Below, one piece after another: positions 47,209 through 58,200 of a stretch of 64,000 nucleotides of DNA. The position numbers and the translations under genes were made by a program. The stretch spans positions 186,001 to 250,000 of the forward strand of contig JALHMI010000010.1 in the NCBI GenBank assembly GCA_022844125.1. The letters run 5' to 3'. This DNA is from Pirellulales bacterium (GTDB lineage: Bacteria > Planctomycetota > Planctomycetia > Pirellulales > PALSA-1355). Below the pieces are notes generated by a model that saw only the letters and a list, made by a program, of their open reading frames with translations, was not told where the DNA came from and searched no databases. Numbering within the stretch: the stretch's first letter is position 1; each line of letters opens with the position of its first letter.

Positions 47209-48075
47209 TCATCCTTCCTTCGGCAATTGCCACGCAATCTCGACCAAAAACTTCGCCAGCCGCTCGGAGGCCGTCAGCGCGTCTTCCTTGAGCTGCCACA
47301 TGTCCTTGATGCTCCCCGGACGGCGGATGATCGCGCCGGCAGCTGCGCCGAGCATCCCGGCGGTGGATTTCTTTTTCACGAGCACGTCGATGTCATGCGG
47401 CAGTTTGCGGCCGACTTCATCGATGATCGCGCGGACGCACAGCAAGCGGAACTTCTCGCGACTGCACACCTCGGCCACGGCCATCGTCTCCATGTCGACG
47501 GCCAGAGCCCCGTGTTTCTCACCGAGCGAGTGTTTCTCGGCTGGATCATCGATCACGCGGTCCACGGTGAGCAAGCGTCCCACGTGCAGCCGCGGGGCGG
47601 GGGGCATCTTCAGATCAAGCGCGAGCGTGTGGCCTTGAGCATCCACCAGGCTGTCCGCCATCAGGATGTCGTTCTGCTTGAGCCGCTCGTCGAGCCCGCC
47701 AGCGAAACCGGCTGAGATGACCCACTGTGGATGATGCCCGTCGATGAGAGCCTGCGTAGCCCGGGTGGCATTCTCGCGACCCATGCCGCTCTCGATGACG
47801 ACCATTCGCCGGCCGCCCAGGCCACCCTCGCGAGCAACAAAGCCGGCCCCTTCGGTTTTGATCAGGCCTGCGAGCTTATCGACGAAGCAGCCCGACTCGC
47901 TCGACAGAGCGAACACCAGCCCCACGTGGCACACTTCAGGCTTCTTCGGCTCGGTCGGCCCCGGCTCAACTCCGGCCGGCTGCTGCATCGCCTGTCCCGC
48001 CGCCTGCATCGCGGCCTCGCGCATCTTCTGCTGCGCTTGGCCCATCAGGTAGTTGCGGAGAAGCATTTGCCACAT
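47209..48075 (-). CDS. hpnG: Purine-nucleosidase-like hopanoid protein, HpnG candidate
   Basis: A PNP/MTAN-fold protein of 288 residues. Family features are VGLVFALSSESGCF at the start of the core, VVIESGMGRENA, WVISAGFAGGLD and the active-site type segment ALAVDMETMAVAEVC. Next to hpnH and shc this fits HpnG, which removes adenine from adenosylhopane on the way to bacteriohopanepolyols. The first 48 residues form a Gln/Ala/Met-rich helix (QAQQKMREAAMQAAGQAMQQ) not typical for the family. A general SAH/MTA nucleosidase is the alternative, but context favours HpnG. Confidence 0.82.
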   Translation of the reverse strand: MWQMLLRNYLMGQAQQKMREAAMQAAGQAMQQPAGVEPGPTEPKKPEVCHVGLVFALSSESGCFVDKLAGLIKTEGAGFVAREGGLGGRRMVVIESGMGRENATRATQALIDGHHPQWVISAGFAGGLDERLKQNDILMADSLVDAQGHTLALDLKMPPAPRLHVGRLLTVDRVIDDPAEKHSLGEKHGALAVDMETMAVAEVCSREKFRLLCVRAIIDEVGRKLPHDIDVLVKKKSTAGMLGAAAGAIIRRPGSIKDMWQLKEDALTASERLAKFLVEIAWQLPKEG

Positions 48076-48135
48076 GGCGAGAGACTCGGCGAGGACGGTG
48101 TCTTGCGGCCAACCATTGTAGACCGCTGAGCCTTC

Positions 48136-48340
<205 letters not shown>

Positions 48341-48378
48341 GGCGAGCGCACCAGCATGCGACTAAACCGCCTCGCCAC

Positions 48379-49398
48379 TCACGCCATCTGCCACAGGGCC
48401 ATCTTCAGCGTGTCGCCGAGACGGCGGTTCACGCCGAGCACGGCGGCCGGCTCGAAGCCGCAGTGGACCATGCAATTCTCGCAGCGCGGATCGTTTCCGC
48501 GGCCGAGCTTATCCCAATCGGTCTTTTCGACCAGGTCGGTGTAGGTCTTGTGATGCGTGTCGGTGATCAGGTAGCAGGGGCCCTTCCAGCCGCGCACGTT
48601 GCGCGTCGGGTTGGCCCAGGCCGCGCACTTCAGGTCGCGTTCGCCGCGGAGGAACTCCAGGTAGATCGGCGAGGTGTTCAGCTTGAAACCCTTGAGCAGC
48701 GTTTTGGCCTGTTTGAATTTCGCGTGAATGTCCTCGCGCGTCATGAAGATCTCTTGCGCGCCCAGCGGGTTGATCTGCTGCACAGCCTGGTAGCCATAGG
48801 CCGGCGACATCATGAACCCATCGACGCCCAGTTCGGTCAGGTATCCGAGCAGCACGGCGATCTCGTGCATGTCGGTTTCCTTGTAGATCGTGGTGTTCGT
48901 GCAGACCAGAAAGCCCGCCGCCTTGGCGGCCTTGATGCCTTCGATGGCTTCGGCGAAGACGCCCTCGCGTTCGACGGCCATGTCGTGCGTGGCTTCCATG
49001 CCGTCGAGATGCACATTCCAGAAGAAGCGGCTGGTGGGCTTGAAGCCGCTGAGCTTCTTGCGCGTGAACATCCCGTTCGTGCACAGGTAGATGTGCTTCT
49101 TGCGCTCGAGGATCTTGGCCACGAGCTCTTCGATGCCAGGATAGATCATCGGTTCGCCGCCGCAAATGCTCACGCAAGGCGAGCCGCACTCGTCGACCGC
49201 GGCCAGGCACTCGTCGACCGTGAGCTTGTCCTTAATCGTGCCGACGTATTCGCGGATCCGACCGCAGCCGGTGCAAGTGAGATTGCAGGCGTGCAGCGGC
49301 TCGAGCATCAACACCAGCGGAAATTTCTTCTCGCCAGAGAGCTTCTTCTTAAGCATGTAGCTGGCCATCGTGCTGGTCAGCGAAAGCGGAAAACGCAT
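48379..49398 (-). CDS. hpnH: Adenosylhopane synthase, radical SAM enzyme
   Basis: HpnH adds the adenosyl group of SAM to diploptene, the first step of hopanoid side-chain extension. The B12-independent radical SAM motif is CNLTCTGCGR (Cys-x3-Cys-x2-Cys) after LMLEPLHA; SICGGEPMIYPGI is the SAM-binding GGE-type motif. A C-terminal Cys set (DPRCENCMVHCGFEP) fits the family. GGAGG upstream decides ATG 49398; the longer ORF to 49680 only runs through element II. It is flanked on both sides by the repeat elements. Confidence 0.93.
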   Translation of the reverse strand: MRFPLSLTSTMASYMLKKKLSGEKKFPLVLMLEPLHACNLTCTGCGRIREYVGTIKDKLTVDECLAAVDECGSPCVSICGGEPMIYPGIEELVAKILERKKHIYLCTNGMFTRKKLSGFKPTSRFFWNVHLDGMEATHDMAVEREGVFAEAIEGIKAAKAAGFLVCTNTTIYKETDMHEIAVLLGYLTELGVDGFMMSPAYGYQAVQQINPLGAQEIFMTREDIHAKFKQAKTLLKGFKLNTSPIYLEFLRGERDLKCAAWANPTRNVRGWKGPCYLITDTHHKTYTDLVEKTDWDKLGRGNDPRCENCMVHCGFEPAAVLGVNRRLGDTLKMALWQMA

Positions 49399-49458
49399 CG
49401 GGATCCTCCCTCGTGCGTGAGTGTTTCTTGTGGAAGCTTCGTTGTGCTGTTTGCTTGT

Positions 49459-49602
<144 letters not shown>

Positions 49603-49615
49603 ACCAGTTCTCTCT

Positions 49616-51754
49616 CTATCTATTTGTCTCGGCCGAGGCGAACTCCGTCGCCAGCCCGCTGAACGCTTCGTGGCGGGCACGCTCGGCGGCCGGATCGGCC
49701 ATCGCCTGCGACCATTCGCCCAGGGCGAGCAGCGGAAAGTAGATCGGGTAATAGTGGTAGCGGAGGTAGAACACGAGCGGAAAGCCGGTGCCGGTAAACT
49801 CCGTTTCGTGCCAGGTGCCGTCCTCGCACTGCGTGTCGACCAGGTACTTCGCGGCCCGGGCCACTGCGTGGCTGCGAGCGTGACCGGCAGCGATCAGCCC
49901 TAGCATGGCCCAGGCGGTTTGCGAGGCGGTCGGCGATCCCTGGCCGCGCAGATGCGGCTGGGCGTAGGTGTCGGGCGACTCACCCCAACCGCCGCACGGC
50001 TGCTGATAGGCGAGCAGCCAGTTGGCGCCGCGAACCATCGCCGGATCATCCTGGGGCACTCCGACAGCGGCCAGTCCGACGAGCACCTGCCAGGTGCCAT
50101 AGATATAGTTCACGCCCCAGCGGCCGAACCAACTCCCGTCGGCCTCCTGGTTGGCGCGGATGTAGGCGAGCGTGCGATCCACGACGGGGTCGCCCACCGT
50201 GCGGCCGAGCTTGCCGAGCATCTCGAGCACGCGACCGGCAAGGTCCGGCGTGCTGGGATCGATCATCGCGTTGTGATCGGCGAACGGCACGTGGCACAGG
50301 AACTCATGATCGTTGTTGCGATCGAACGCACCCCAGCCGCCGTCGCGATTCTGCATGGTGAGAACCCAGTTCACGGCCCGCTGCATCGCGGCAGGCGTCT
50401 GCTCGATGAGAGCCAGTTGCCGACGCGCCTCGGCAGGGTTCGAGCCGGTGGCGGCGCCAACCCAACTGCGATCGCTGCCGGCCGCGTCGATCGCCTGCAT
50501 CTGGCTGGCCAGCGACATCACGACCATGATCGAGTCGTCCACGTCCGGATAGAACTCGTTGGCGTACTCGAAGCACCAACCACCGGGCTCGGCCTTCACC
50601 GTGCTGGCCCAATCGCCACGGCGCGTGACTTCCATCTTCAGCAGCCATTCAACAGCCTTGCGCGAGGAAGGATGTTCGGCGGGAAGGCCCGCGGCGGCGA
50701 GTGCTCGCAGCGTGATCGCGGTGTCCCAGACGGGCGACTTGCACGGCTGCAGGCGGATGGTGCCCGCCTCCTCGATCATCAGGCCGTTCAGGTGCTCGTA
50801 GCAGTACTTCAGCTCGGGGCTGTCGTCCTTATAGCCCAGGCACTTCAGTGCGATGATGCTCCAGACCATGGGCGGGAAGATTGCGCCCAGGCCTTCGCTG
50901 CCGGCGAAGCGTTCGACCGTCCACTTCTCGCACCGCTTGATCGCGCGGTTGCGGACCGGCTGCCAGAACTTGCGCGGACCGATGAACTTCAGCGTGCGAT
51001 CGACGACGCGGAAGAAGCGATCCCAGCTCACCAGCCCGCCTGCTTCTTTACCGGGGCAGCGGAGTTCCGGCCACTCGTGCGGTTGTTTGAGAAACAGCTC
51101 CGAAATGCCCAGGTCTGCAGCGAGCTTCGTCACCGGCTGAATGGCCGACATGATCGAGAGCGGCACGATGATCGTTCGCGACCAGGCGCTCACCCGATAC
51201 AGATTGATTGGAAACCAGGTGGGGAGCAGCACGGCCTCGGGCGGAACCGCGGGGCACTGATCGTAGGGAATCTGGCCCAGCAGGGCGAGATAGAACCGGG
51301 TGAAGCTGTTCACCGCGTCGGCCCCGCCATGGGCGAGGATCGCCCGGCGAGCCCGCTGCATCGCCTCACTACTGGGCTCGTAGCCGGTGAGCTTGAGGGC
51401 GAAGTACGCCTTCACGCTGACGCTAATGTCCACCGCGCCCCCAGGATGCGTGGTCCAACCACCGCCGGCGAGCTGCTTGTTATAGATGTACCGGGCACAC
51501 TTGCGGGCGACGTCGCCCGTGTGCTGACCGAGGAAGGCCAGCAGCAGGACGTATTCACTTTCGAGGATCGTGTCCCCTTCGAGCTCGGCACACCAGTGGC
51601 CGTCCGTATGCTGCTGCTCGACGAGCCAGGCGCGGGTCCGCTGGATGGCGATCTTAAGCGAGTCGGCCAGCCGCGCGTGCGGGCCGTGCGAAGATGGCGC
51701 GCCTGCCGACTCCTGATCGAGCGAAACAGCGCGCACGGGCGAGTTCGTAATCAT
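49616..51754 (-). CDS. shc: Squalene-hopene cyclase
   Basis: Cyclises squalene to hopene, giving the hopanoid skeleton. The protonating acid motif D-x-D-D is in FYPDVDDSIMVVMSL, and several QW repeats are visible, such as MQNRDGGWGAFD, QEADGSWFGRWG, QQPCGGWGESPDTY and TQCEDGTWHE. The N-terminal barrel also has EQQHTDGHWCAELEGD. Length (712) is slightly above the bacterial average. GGAGG before the ATG supports the start. It precedes hpnH on the same strand and follows the polytopic glycosyltransferase-like gene after 99 bases. Confidence 0.96.
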   Translation of the reverse strand: MITNSPVRAVSLDQESAGAPSSHGPHARLADSLKIAIQRTRAWLVEQQHTDGHWCAELEGDTILESEYVLLLAFLGQHTGDVARKCARYIYNKQLAGGGWTTHPGGAVDISVSVKAYFALKLTGYEPSSEAMQRARRAILAHGGADAVNSFTRFYLALLGQIPYDQCPAVPPEAVLLPTWFPINLYRVSAWSRTIIVPLSIMSAIQPVTKLAADLGISELFLKQPHEWPELRCPGKEAGGLVSWDRFFRVVDRTLKFIGPRKFWQPVRNRAIKRCEKWTVERFAGSEGLGAIFPPMVWSIIALKCLGYKDDSPELKYCYEHLNGLMIEEAGTIRLQPCKSPVWDTAITLRALAAAGLPAEHPSSRKAVEWLLKMEVTRRGDWASTVKAEPGGWCFEYANEFYPDVDDSIMVVMSLASQMQAIDAAGSDRSWVGAATGSNPAEARRQLALIEQTPAAMQRAVNWVLTMQNRDGGWGAFDRNNDHEFLCHVPFADHNAMIDPSTPDLAGRVLEMLGKLGRTVGDPVVDRTLAYIRANQEADGSWFGRWGVNYIYGTWQVLVGLAAVGVPQDDPAMVRGANWLLAYQQPCGGWGESPDTYAQPHLRGQGSPTASQTAWAMLGLIAAGHARSHAVARAAKYLVDTQCEDGTWHETEFTGTGFPLVFYLRYHYYPIYFPLLALGEWSQAMADPAAERARHEAFSGLATEFASAETNR

Positions 51755-51853
51755 GTTAGGGCCTCCATGCTGCGAATCATCCCTGACTCGCCGGGATCGG
51801 CTGAGGGTTCACCGATCGCGTCAATCTATGCCATGCCGCGCGCGCGGGCAAGG

Positions 51854-53995
51854 TCACTGAGCTATCACGCGGTACATCTCGCCGCGGTCGTCCGCTAGCA
51901 TGGGCAATCGCGTGAGCACACCGGCGGTGACGAGCGCGTCAAAGTTTGCCGGTTGGACAAAGTCGGTAATGCCATAATTGCCGGGTGAACGATAGCGCTC
52001 AATCTCGGGCCAGGCGACGTAAATGTGTGAGATGCCTCGGTCCGCGAGGGCCTGTCGAACTTCGGTAGGTGACTTGTCGCGGGCGAGCTGCTCGAAGATG
52101 GAATCGTCGAACACCGTGTTGTAGGTGGCGGGGACTTCGAGATCGAGAGGCTGCGCGTCGCCGACGAGCAAAACGCGATTGACCTCATTGGCATGCTCGT
52201 TTAGCCAGGCATGCCAGGGATCGACCCGCTTTATGGACTCCGCTCGAACCTGGTCAAGCGGCACGAGATAGCGACTGTCCGCGACAGGTCCGCCGGCGAT
52301 GAGCACAAAGTTGAACACAAGGCCGAAGGCCAGCAGCGCGGTCAGCCCGCGCCGCCAGATGTGGCTGGCATTCCAGGTGGCGCCGATACCGGCGAGCATA
52401 GCCGCCAGTGGCCAGATTGGCACCAGGAAGCGATCGATGCGGTGGGTCAGCAGCCACCAGGCAGCAAAGATATAAAGGAGCAGTCCGCCGAGAAGCAGGC
52501 TCAGGCGGCGGTGCGGCGGGACTTTCCACGCGAAGAATGCGAGCGGCACAACCAGCGGACTGAGCCACGCGCCGGCCACCGTTACGTCCCACGCGCGGCG
52601 GGCGAGGTCGGCCGGCTCGAAGTTCGGTGGCCGGTGGGCCTGTTGCCATTGCTGCTCCTTCGCCGGCGTGCGCGTTTCGCCGCCGAAGACCTGGTAGAGC
52701 AGGGGGTAGGTCGGGTTGCCTGTGAAGGCCGCGTTCTTGGCGAACCACAGGCCGCAGCCGATTGCGATCCCAAGCACGACAAACGCGAGCGGCTCGATTC
52801 CAGATTGCCAGCCGCCAGTTCGCTGACAGACGATCGCGACGAAGGCCACCAGTGGAATCGCGCAGTACACGACCGCGGGATACTTCGTCGCCACGGCGGC
52901 GCCGCCGAGCAGGCCCGCGGTGAGCAGCAGGCCGCGCGTCGTGGTTGGAAGCGAGGAAGCCGCGGGCGACTTCAATCCATCGCGCCAGATGAGGGCCACA
53001 TAGATGCTGGCCAGCAGGTAGCAGGCGAACGCCCCTTCGACGAGGCCGTGGATGGAGACGCTCGCCACCCAGGGGATCGAAAGATAAACCAGCGCCGCGA
53101 CGACGCCCGCCGCCGGCGATACAAAACGGCAGCCGAACGCATAAAGTAGCAGGGTGGTAAGCGGCGCGAAGAGCGCGATCACCGTCTTGCCCGCGAGCGC
53201 GCCGGTCCAGAAGTCGCCGCTCGCGACCATGCCGGCCAGCGCGAACATCTCCGTGCCTAGCGGCATGTTGGCATACACATTGTGCGGCAAGAACGTGATT
53301 CGTCCGGCCTGGTAAAACTCCTTGGGCGCTTGCAGATGATATTCGCGAACGTCGAAGTCCAGCGGTGGCAGCAGCGCCGAACCAATCATCGCCAGCGCGA
53401 ACGGCGCGAGCAGCCAGAGCCAACGCGGGCTCCAGCTCCAGGTTGTGGTGTCTCGCCTGGCAAAGTCCGGACCGAGCAGACACGAACCCGACTCACAGCC
53501 GCCCAGGCGGCGCATCGCAGCGGCGGCAATACACACGGCGATCCCCAGCAGTGCGAACAGATCCGCTCGCAGCAAGCCGACTAACCCCAGAATTAGCGTC
53601 GCCAGCGAAACGAGACTCAATCCGCAGACGACTGCCAGGAGTGTCATCTCCAGCTTCGTCAGCGCGCGGTCGACTCGCAACAATCGCAGCCAGAGCCAGC
53701 CGACCGACGCCGAGGCACTCAGGATGCCGAGCACGAAGAGCAGGATCCACCCGCGCTCGGCGAGCGACTGCCAGGCGGCCCCTGCAAACCAGCGGGTAAC
53801 AAAGTCGTCGGGGCGCAGCAGAGCGACCAGCAGCAGTTCGCCTCGGCGTGAGCCGCCCAGTTCGGCGATCGGCAGCGTTAAGAACAGTGCGAGGTAGCCG
53901 GCGACTCCCAATAGCGCAGCAATCGCCGCGACCGGCGTGCGTACCCGCGGCGTTGCGCCTGGCGGCTGCGGATGCTTGGTGGTCGGGTCTGCCAC
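51854..53995 (-). CDS. Polytopic GT39/ArnT-like membrane glycosyltransferase candidate
   Basis: A 713-residue protein with about 12 membrane helices. After the first helices a periplasmic-type loop reads LPPLDFDVREYHLQAPKEFYQAG, with the acidic DFD and E-Y-H residues expected of GT-C enzymes that use lipid-linked sugar donors. A C-terminal soluble part of about 150 residues (from VADSRYLVPLDQV) has the look of a sugar-acceptor domain, with RGISHIYVAWPEIERY. Substrate unknown. It heads the hopanoid run, so a lipid or hopanoid acceptor is possible, but that is inference from position only. Confidence 0.75.
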   Translation of the reverse strand: MADPTTKHPQPPGATPRVRTPVAAIAALLGVAGYLALFLTLPIAELGGSRRGELLLVALLRPDDFVTRWFAGAAWQSLAERGWILLFVLGILSASASVGWLWLRLLRVDRALTKLEMTLLAVVCGLSLVSLATLILGLVGLLRADLFALLGIAVCIAAAAMRRLGGCESGSCLLGPDFARRDTTTWSWSPRWLWLLAPFALAMIGSALLPPLDFDVREYHLQAPKEFYQAGRITFLPHNVYANMPLGTEMFALAGMVASGDFWTGALAGKTVIALFAPLTTLLLYAFGCRFVSPAAGVVAALVYLSIPWVASVSIHGLVEGAFACYLLASIYVALIWRDGLKSPAASSLPTTTRGLLLTAGLLGGAAVATKYPAVVYCAIPLVAFVAIVCQRTGGWQSGIEPLAFVVLGIAIGCGLWFAKNAAFTGNPTYPLLYQVFGGETRTPAKEQQWQQAHRPPNFEPADLARRAWDVTVAGAWLSPLVVPLAFFAWKVPPHRRLSLLLGGLLLYIFAAWWLLTHRIDRFLVPIWPLAAMLAGIGATWNASHIWRRGLTALLAFGLVFNFVLIAGGPVADSRYLVPLDQVRAESIKRVDPWHAWLNEHANEVNRVLLVGDAQPLDLEVPATYNTVFDDSIFEQLARDKSPTEVRQALADRGISHIYVAWPEIERYRSPGNYGITDFVQPANFDALVTAGVLTRLPMLADDRGEMYRVIAQ

Positions 53996-54203
53996 GATGC
54001 GTGAATGTCCCCTGAAAGGCCGCGAAAAGCCGCCGCTGAGGGCTTCCCAAAGCGGCCGGTTTTCAAGCTATGTTTACCTAAGCTAGACTGACGGGACCTT
54101 CCGCCGTCGATTAGCCACGCCTGCGGCCTCGCTTCCCTCAGTGTATCTCGCACGGCTGTTGGCGTCCCACCCTGAAAAACCAACCCACCCCGCTCATTCA
54201 CCG

Positions 54204-55220
<1,017 letters not shown>

Positions 55221-55225
55221 ACCGC

Positions 55226-58200
55226 TCAAGGTTCCTGGCGAGCTTCCCAGACGGTTATGACCTCGCGTTCGAATCCGAACAACGCGTCGCCCTCCCGCGA
55301 AAATTGTAGTTCCCCTAAAAAATTTCCACCTGCCTCCTCGTCCCTGAGCTGCAGCAGCGTTTCCGATGTCTGGGTGTCCCAAATCCGGAGCACCTTTTCA
55401 TTACCGTCGGAAGCCAAATTGCGGCCGTCGGCGGAAACGGCGACTCGTTGGATGCCGGCTTTCCCACCGAGCATGCGCTTCAAAACGCGGCAACTCGGCA
55501 GCTCTCGGATGGTGATGCCTTCTCTGCCCTCGGCAACGACCATTCGCGAATCATCGCGGAACACCTGAAAATGCGTGTATTCCGCCCCTAAATCGGCATC
55601 TCCACCGAGGCGTTTCCCAGTGCCTGTTTCAAACACATCCAGAAATGGGCCACCGGAAACGACAATCTGCTGTCCACTCCAGTTGAATGTCATATGCGAA
55701 GGAGTTCCGCGATGGCTGATCTCCACGATGTCGCGGGCTGCAGGCCACGAGAGAATTTGGAGCTTGGAAGTTTCATCCAGGGCCACGGCAATTTTGCGGC
55801 CATCCGCGGACACGATCAGCTTCTGAATCGGATTGCCCAACGTCCGAACGGTCTTCACGGTATGGTCTACAAGATTGACAGACACTACAGCGCCCGATGC
55901 ATAGCCGACGATGAGCTCGCGATCGTTCGGAGAGAAGCCCAGGCCGCTAACCGGGTTCGACAACGGAACTGTTTCGAAGCGCACTTGTCCCGTGGTGCGG
56001 TCGATCAGGCTGATTCGCCCGTGCCTGTCTCCGCAGGCGATTGTGCTTTCGTCTTTGGACAAGGCCATGGCGTCGATCGTGGACTCGGCCTGGAAAAGTT
56101 TTCGTCCGGCATTGCCCATTGCCATGTCGCCTTGCGCCGGCAAAGGCCATTCAACGATGGTCCCGTCGCTGGCGGTCGTGACCGCCGCTCGGACATCCCT
56201 GCGGAACTGCACGTCAAAAACGCGCGAGGGTGTGACGATCTCTGCAACCCGAGACCAATCCGTGGTTCGGTAGACTAACACCGAGCTGCCGTAGACGGCG
56301 GCAAGGAGATCGAAGTCGGGCGAGACACGGATGGTTTTCGCATTCCCGCCTCTTCCTGCTCGCAGGTTAAGTGCCGTCTCTTCCGTTTTCTCAATGGTCT
56401 GCGCCTGCCAAGAACCGTCGAACACCAGCAATTCGCCGTTTGCACGTCCGACTACCAGTGAATTGTCAGTCGGCAGCGTGGCCACAGCGGAAACGGCCCT
56501 ATCCAGCCGGTAGGTTGCCGAAGGGATCGGCAGCGCGTCAAGGTCCCACGTGGCAAGCAACGTGTCACCGGCCGTAAGCAGCCGTCGGCCATCGGCCGAT
56601 ACGTCCGCCGCGTCTATTCCGAACTCGGGTACGAAAGTCTCTGCGAGACGCTCGCCGCGCTCGACATCCCACAGCTGGATGCATTGCTGCGCGTAGGTGA
56701 TGAGCCGCCGCGAGTCCGGCAGAAACTTGATGCCTTCCACGCCGTTGGGGCTGAGCGATCGGTCCAATGTGCCGTCCGGGTGGAACCTGGCAATTGCCAA
56801 GTTGCTGAAATCCGCGTCCGTTCCGCCGCACAGCACCTGGCCAGCGACCACGAACCGTCTGTCCTCCTGAAGCGCAACTGCATTCAGCTCCGAACCGACC
56901 CCGATTTGCCAGCACACTTGTCCGGCCGTGCCGAAGCCTTCGTCCCTTGAACCATCGACATTCAGCCGTGCCACCAAGGCACACCGATGCGGAGCGTCGC
57001 CGGCCGCTCCCACCGCGACTATTTTGCCGTCTGGTTGAAGTACCATGGCGCGGAACTCGCAACCTGACAATTCGCAGTCGAGCGACACGACACCTCGTTG
57101 GCCGAAGCTCTCGTCGATGGCGCCGTCCGAATTGACCCGCGCCGCAAAGGCGTATTTCCGATCGTCGCGGATGCTCTCCCCTACGACGACGATCTTGCCA
57201 TCCTGCTGAACGGCTACTGACTTGGCCCGATCGAAGCTCTCGGACACACGCCAGATCAGAGTTCCGTCCTGATCGAAGGATGTATCAAGGGTGCCATTCG
57301 AATTGCAACGAATCAGCAGTGTGTCGCCCGACGCGCTCGTATTCGCCGCCGCAGAGGTACATCCCACCGCAATGAGCTTGCCATCCGGCTGCAGCGCGAG
57401 CGCATGAATTGTGTCATCCCAAGTGCCGCTGTAGGCGATCAGCTTGCCGCCACTTCCAAACGACTCATCGAGCGATCCATCGGGTTGTAGCCGAACGAGA
57501 GCGGCATCCACACCAGAGGCCGTTTTCGTGTCGCCAGCGAGCAGGTACTTCCCATCCGGCTGCCGAATGGCGGCGAGTGCCTGTTCGGCAGTCGACCCGA
57601 GATCGATCTCGACTTCGCCACCGTTACCGAACTGCTGATCATGCGTTCCATCCGGTCGTAGTCTGACAATGGCGAAATCCTCATTGCGCGCCGCTCCCCC
57701 TCCCACGATCCTGCCGTCAGGCTCGACCAGCACGGCCATCAGGTTGTCAGGCTCCCCATGCTTCCACACAACCGCGTCGCCAACTTCGTTAAAACTCTTA
57801 TCAATCTGGCCGTCCGGCTTGTAGCGCGCCACGTACGCATCGAAATTCCCGCCGTGCCGATTGCCTTGCCCCGCCGTGACGATCATCCCGTTCGCCTGAA
57901 GCGCCACGGCGTGCCAACTGTCGAAGCGGCCGAAGAATTCCGTGGTAATGACACCGCCAATTGGCAGCTCGCGCCGCAAGCTCCAGTCGGTTGTATCCCA
58001 AATCCGCGTCAGGCCGTCTTCGCAAGCCGCTGCCAGCCACAGGCCATCGGGCGAGAAGGCCACCTCGTTCACTTCCGCTTTGCTACATGCGAGCAGATGC
58101 ATGGGTTCGACTGAGCCGCGCCGCCACACGCGGACAATCCCGTCAGCACAACCCGTGGCTATCAGTTCGCCGTCGGGCGAAAAGCTCAGCGAATAAACCG

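Noticed and set aside
49919-51898. 659-residue plus-strand ORF
   Set aside because: It is the antisense shadow of squalene-hopene cyclase; the minus-strand protein has the DxDD and QW motifs.
52254-53483. 409-residue minus-strand ORF
   Set aside because: It is another reading frame of the polytopic membrane gene, Arg/Ala-rich with no hydrophobic pattern.
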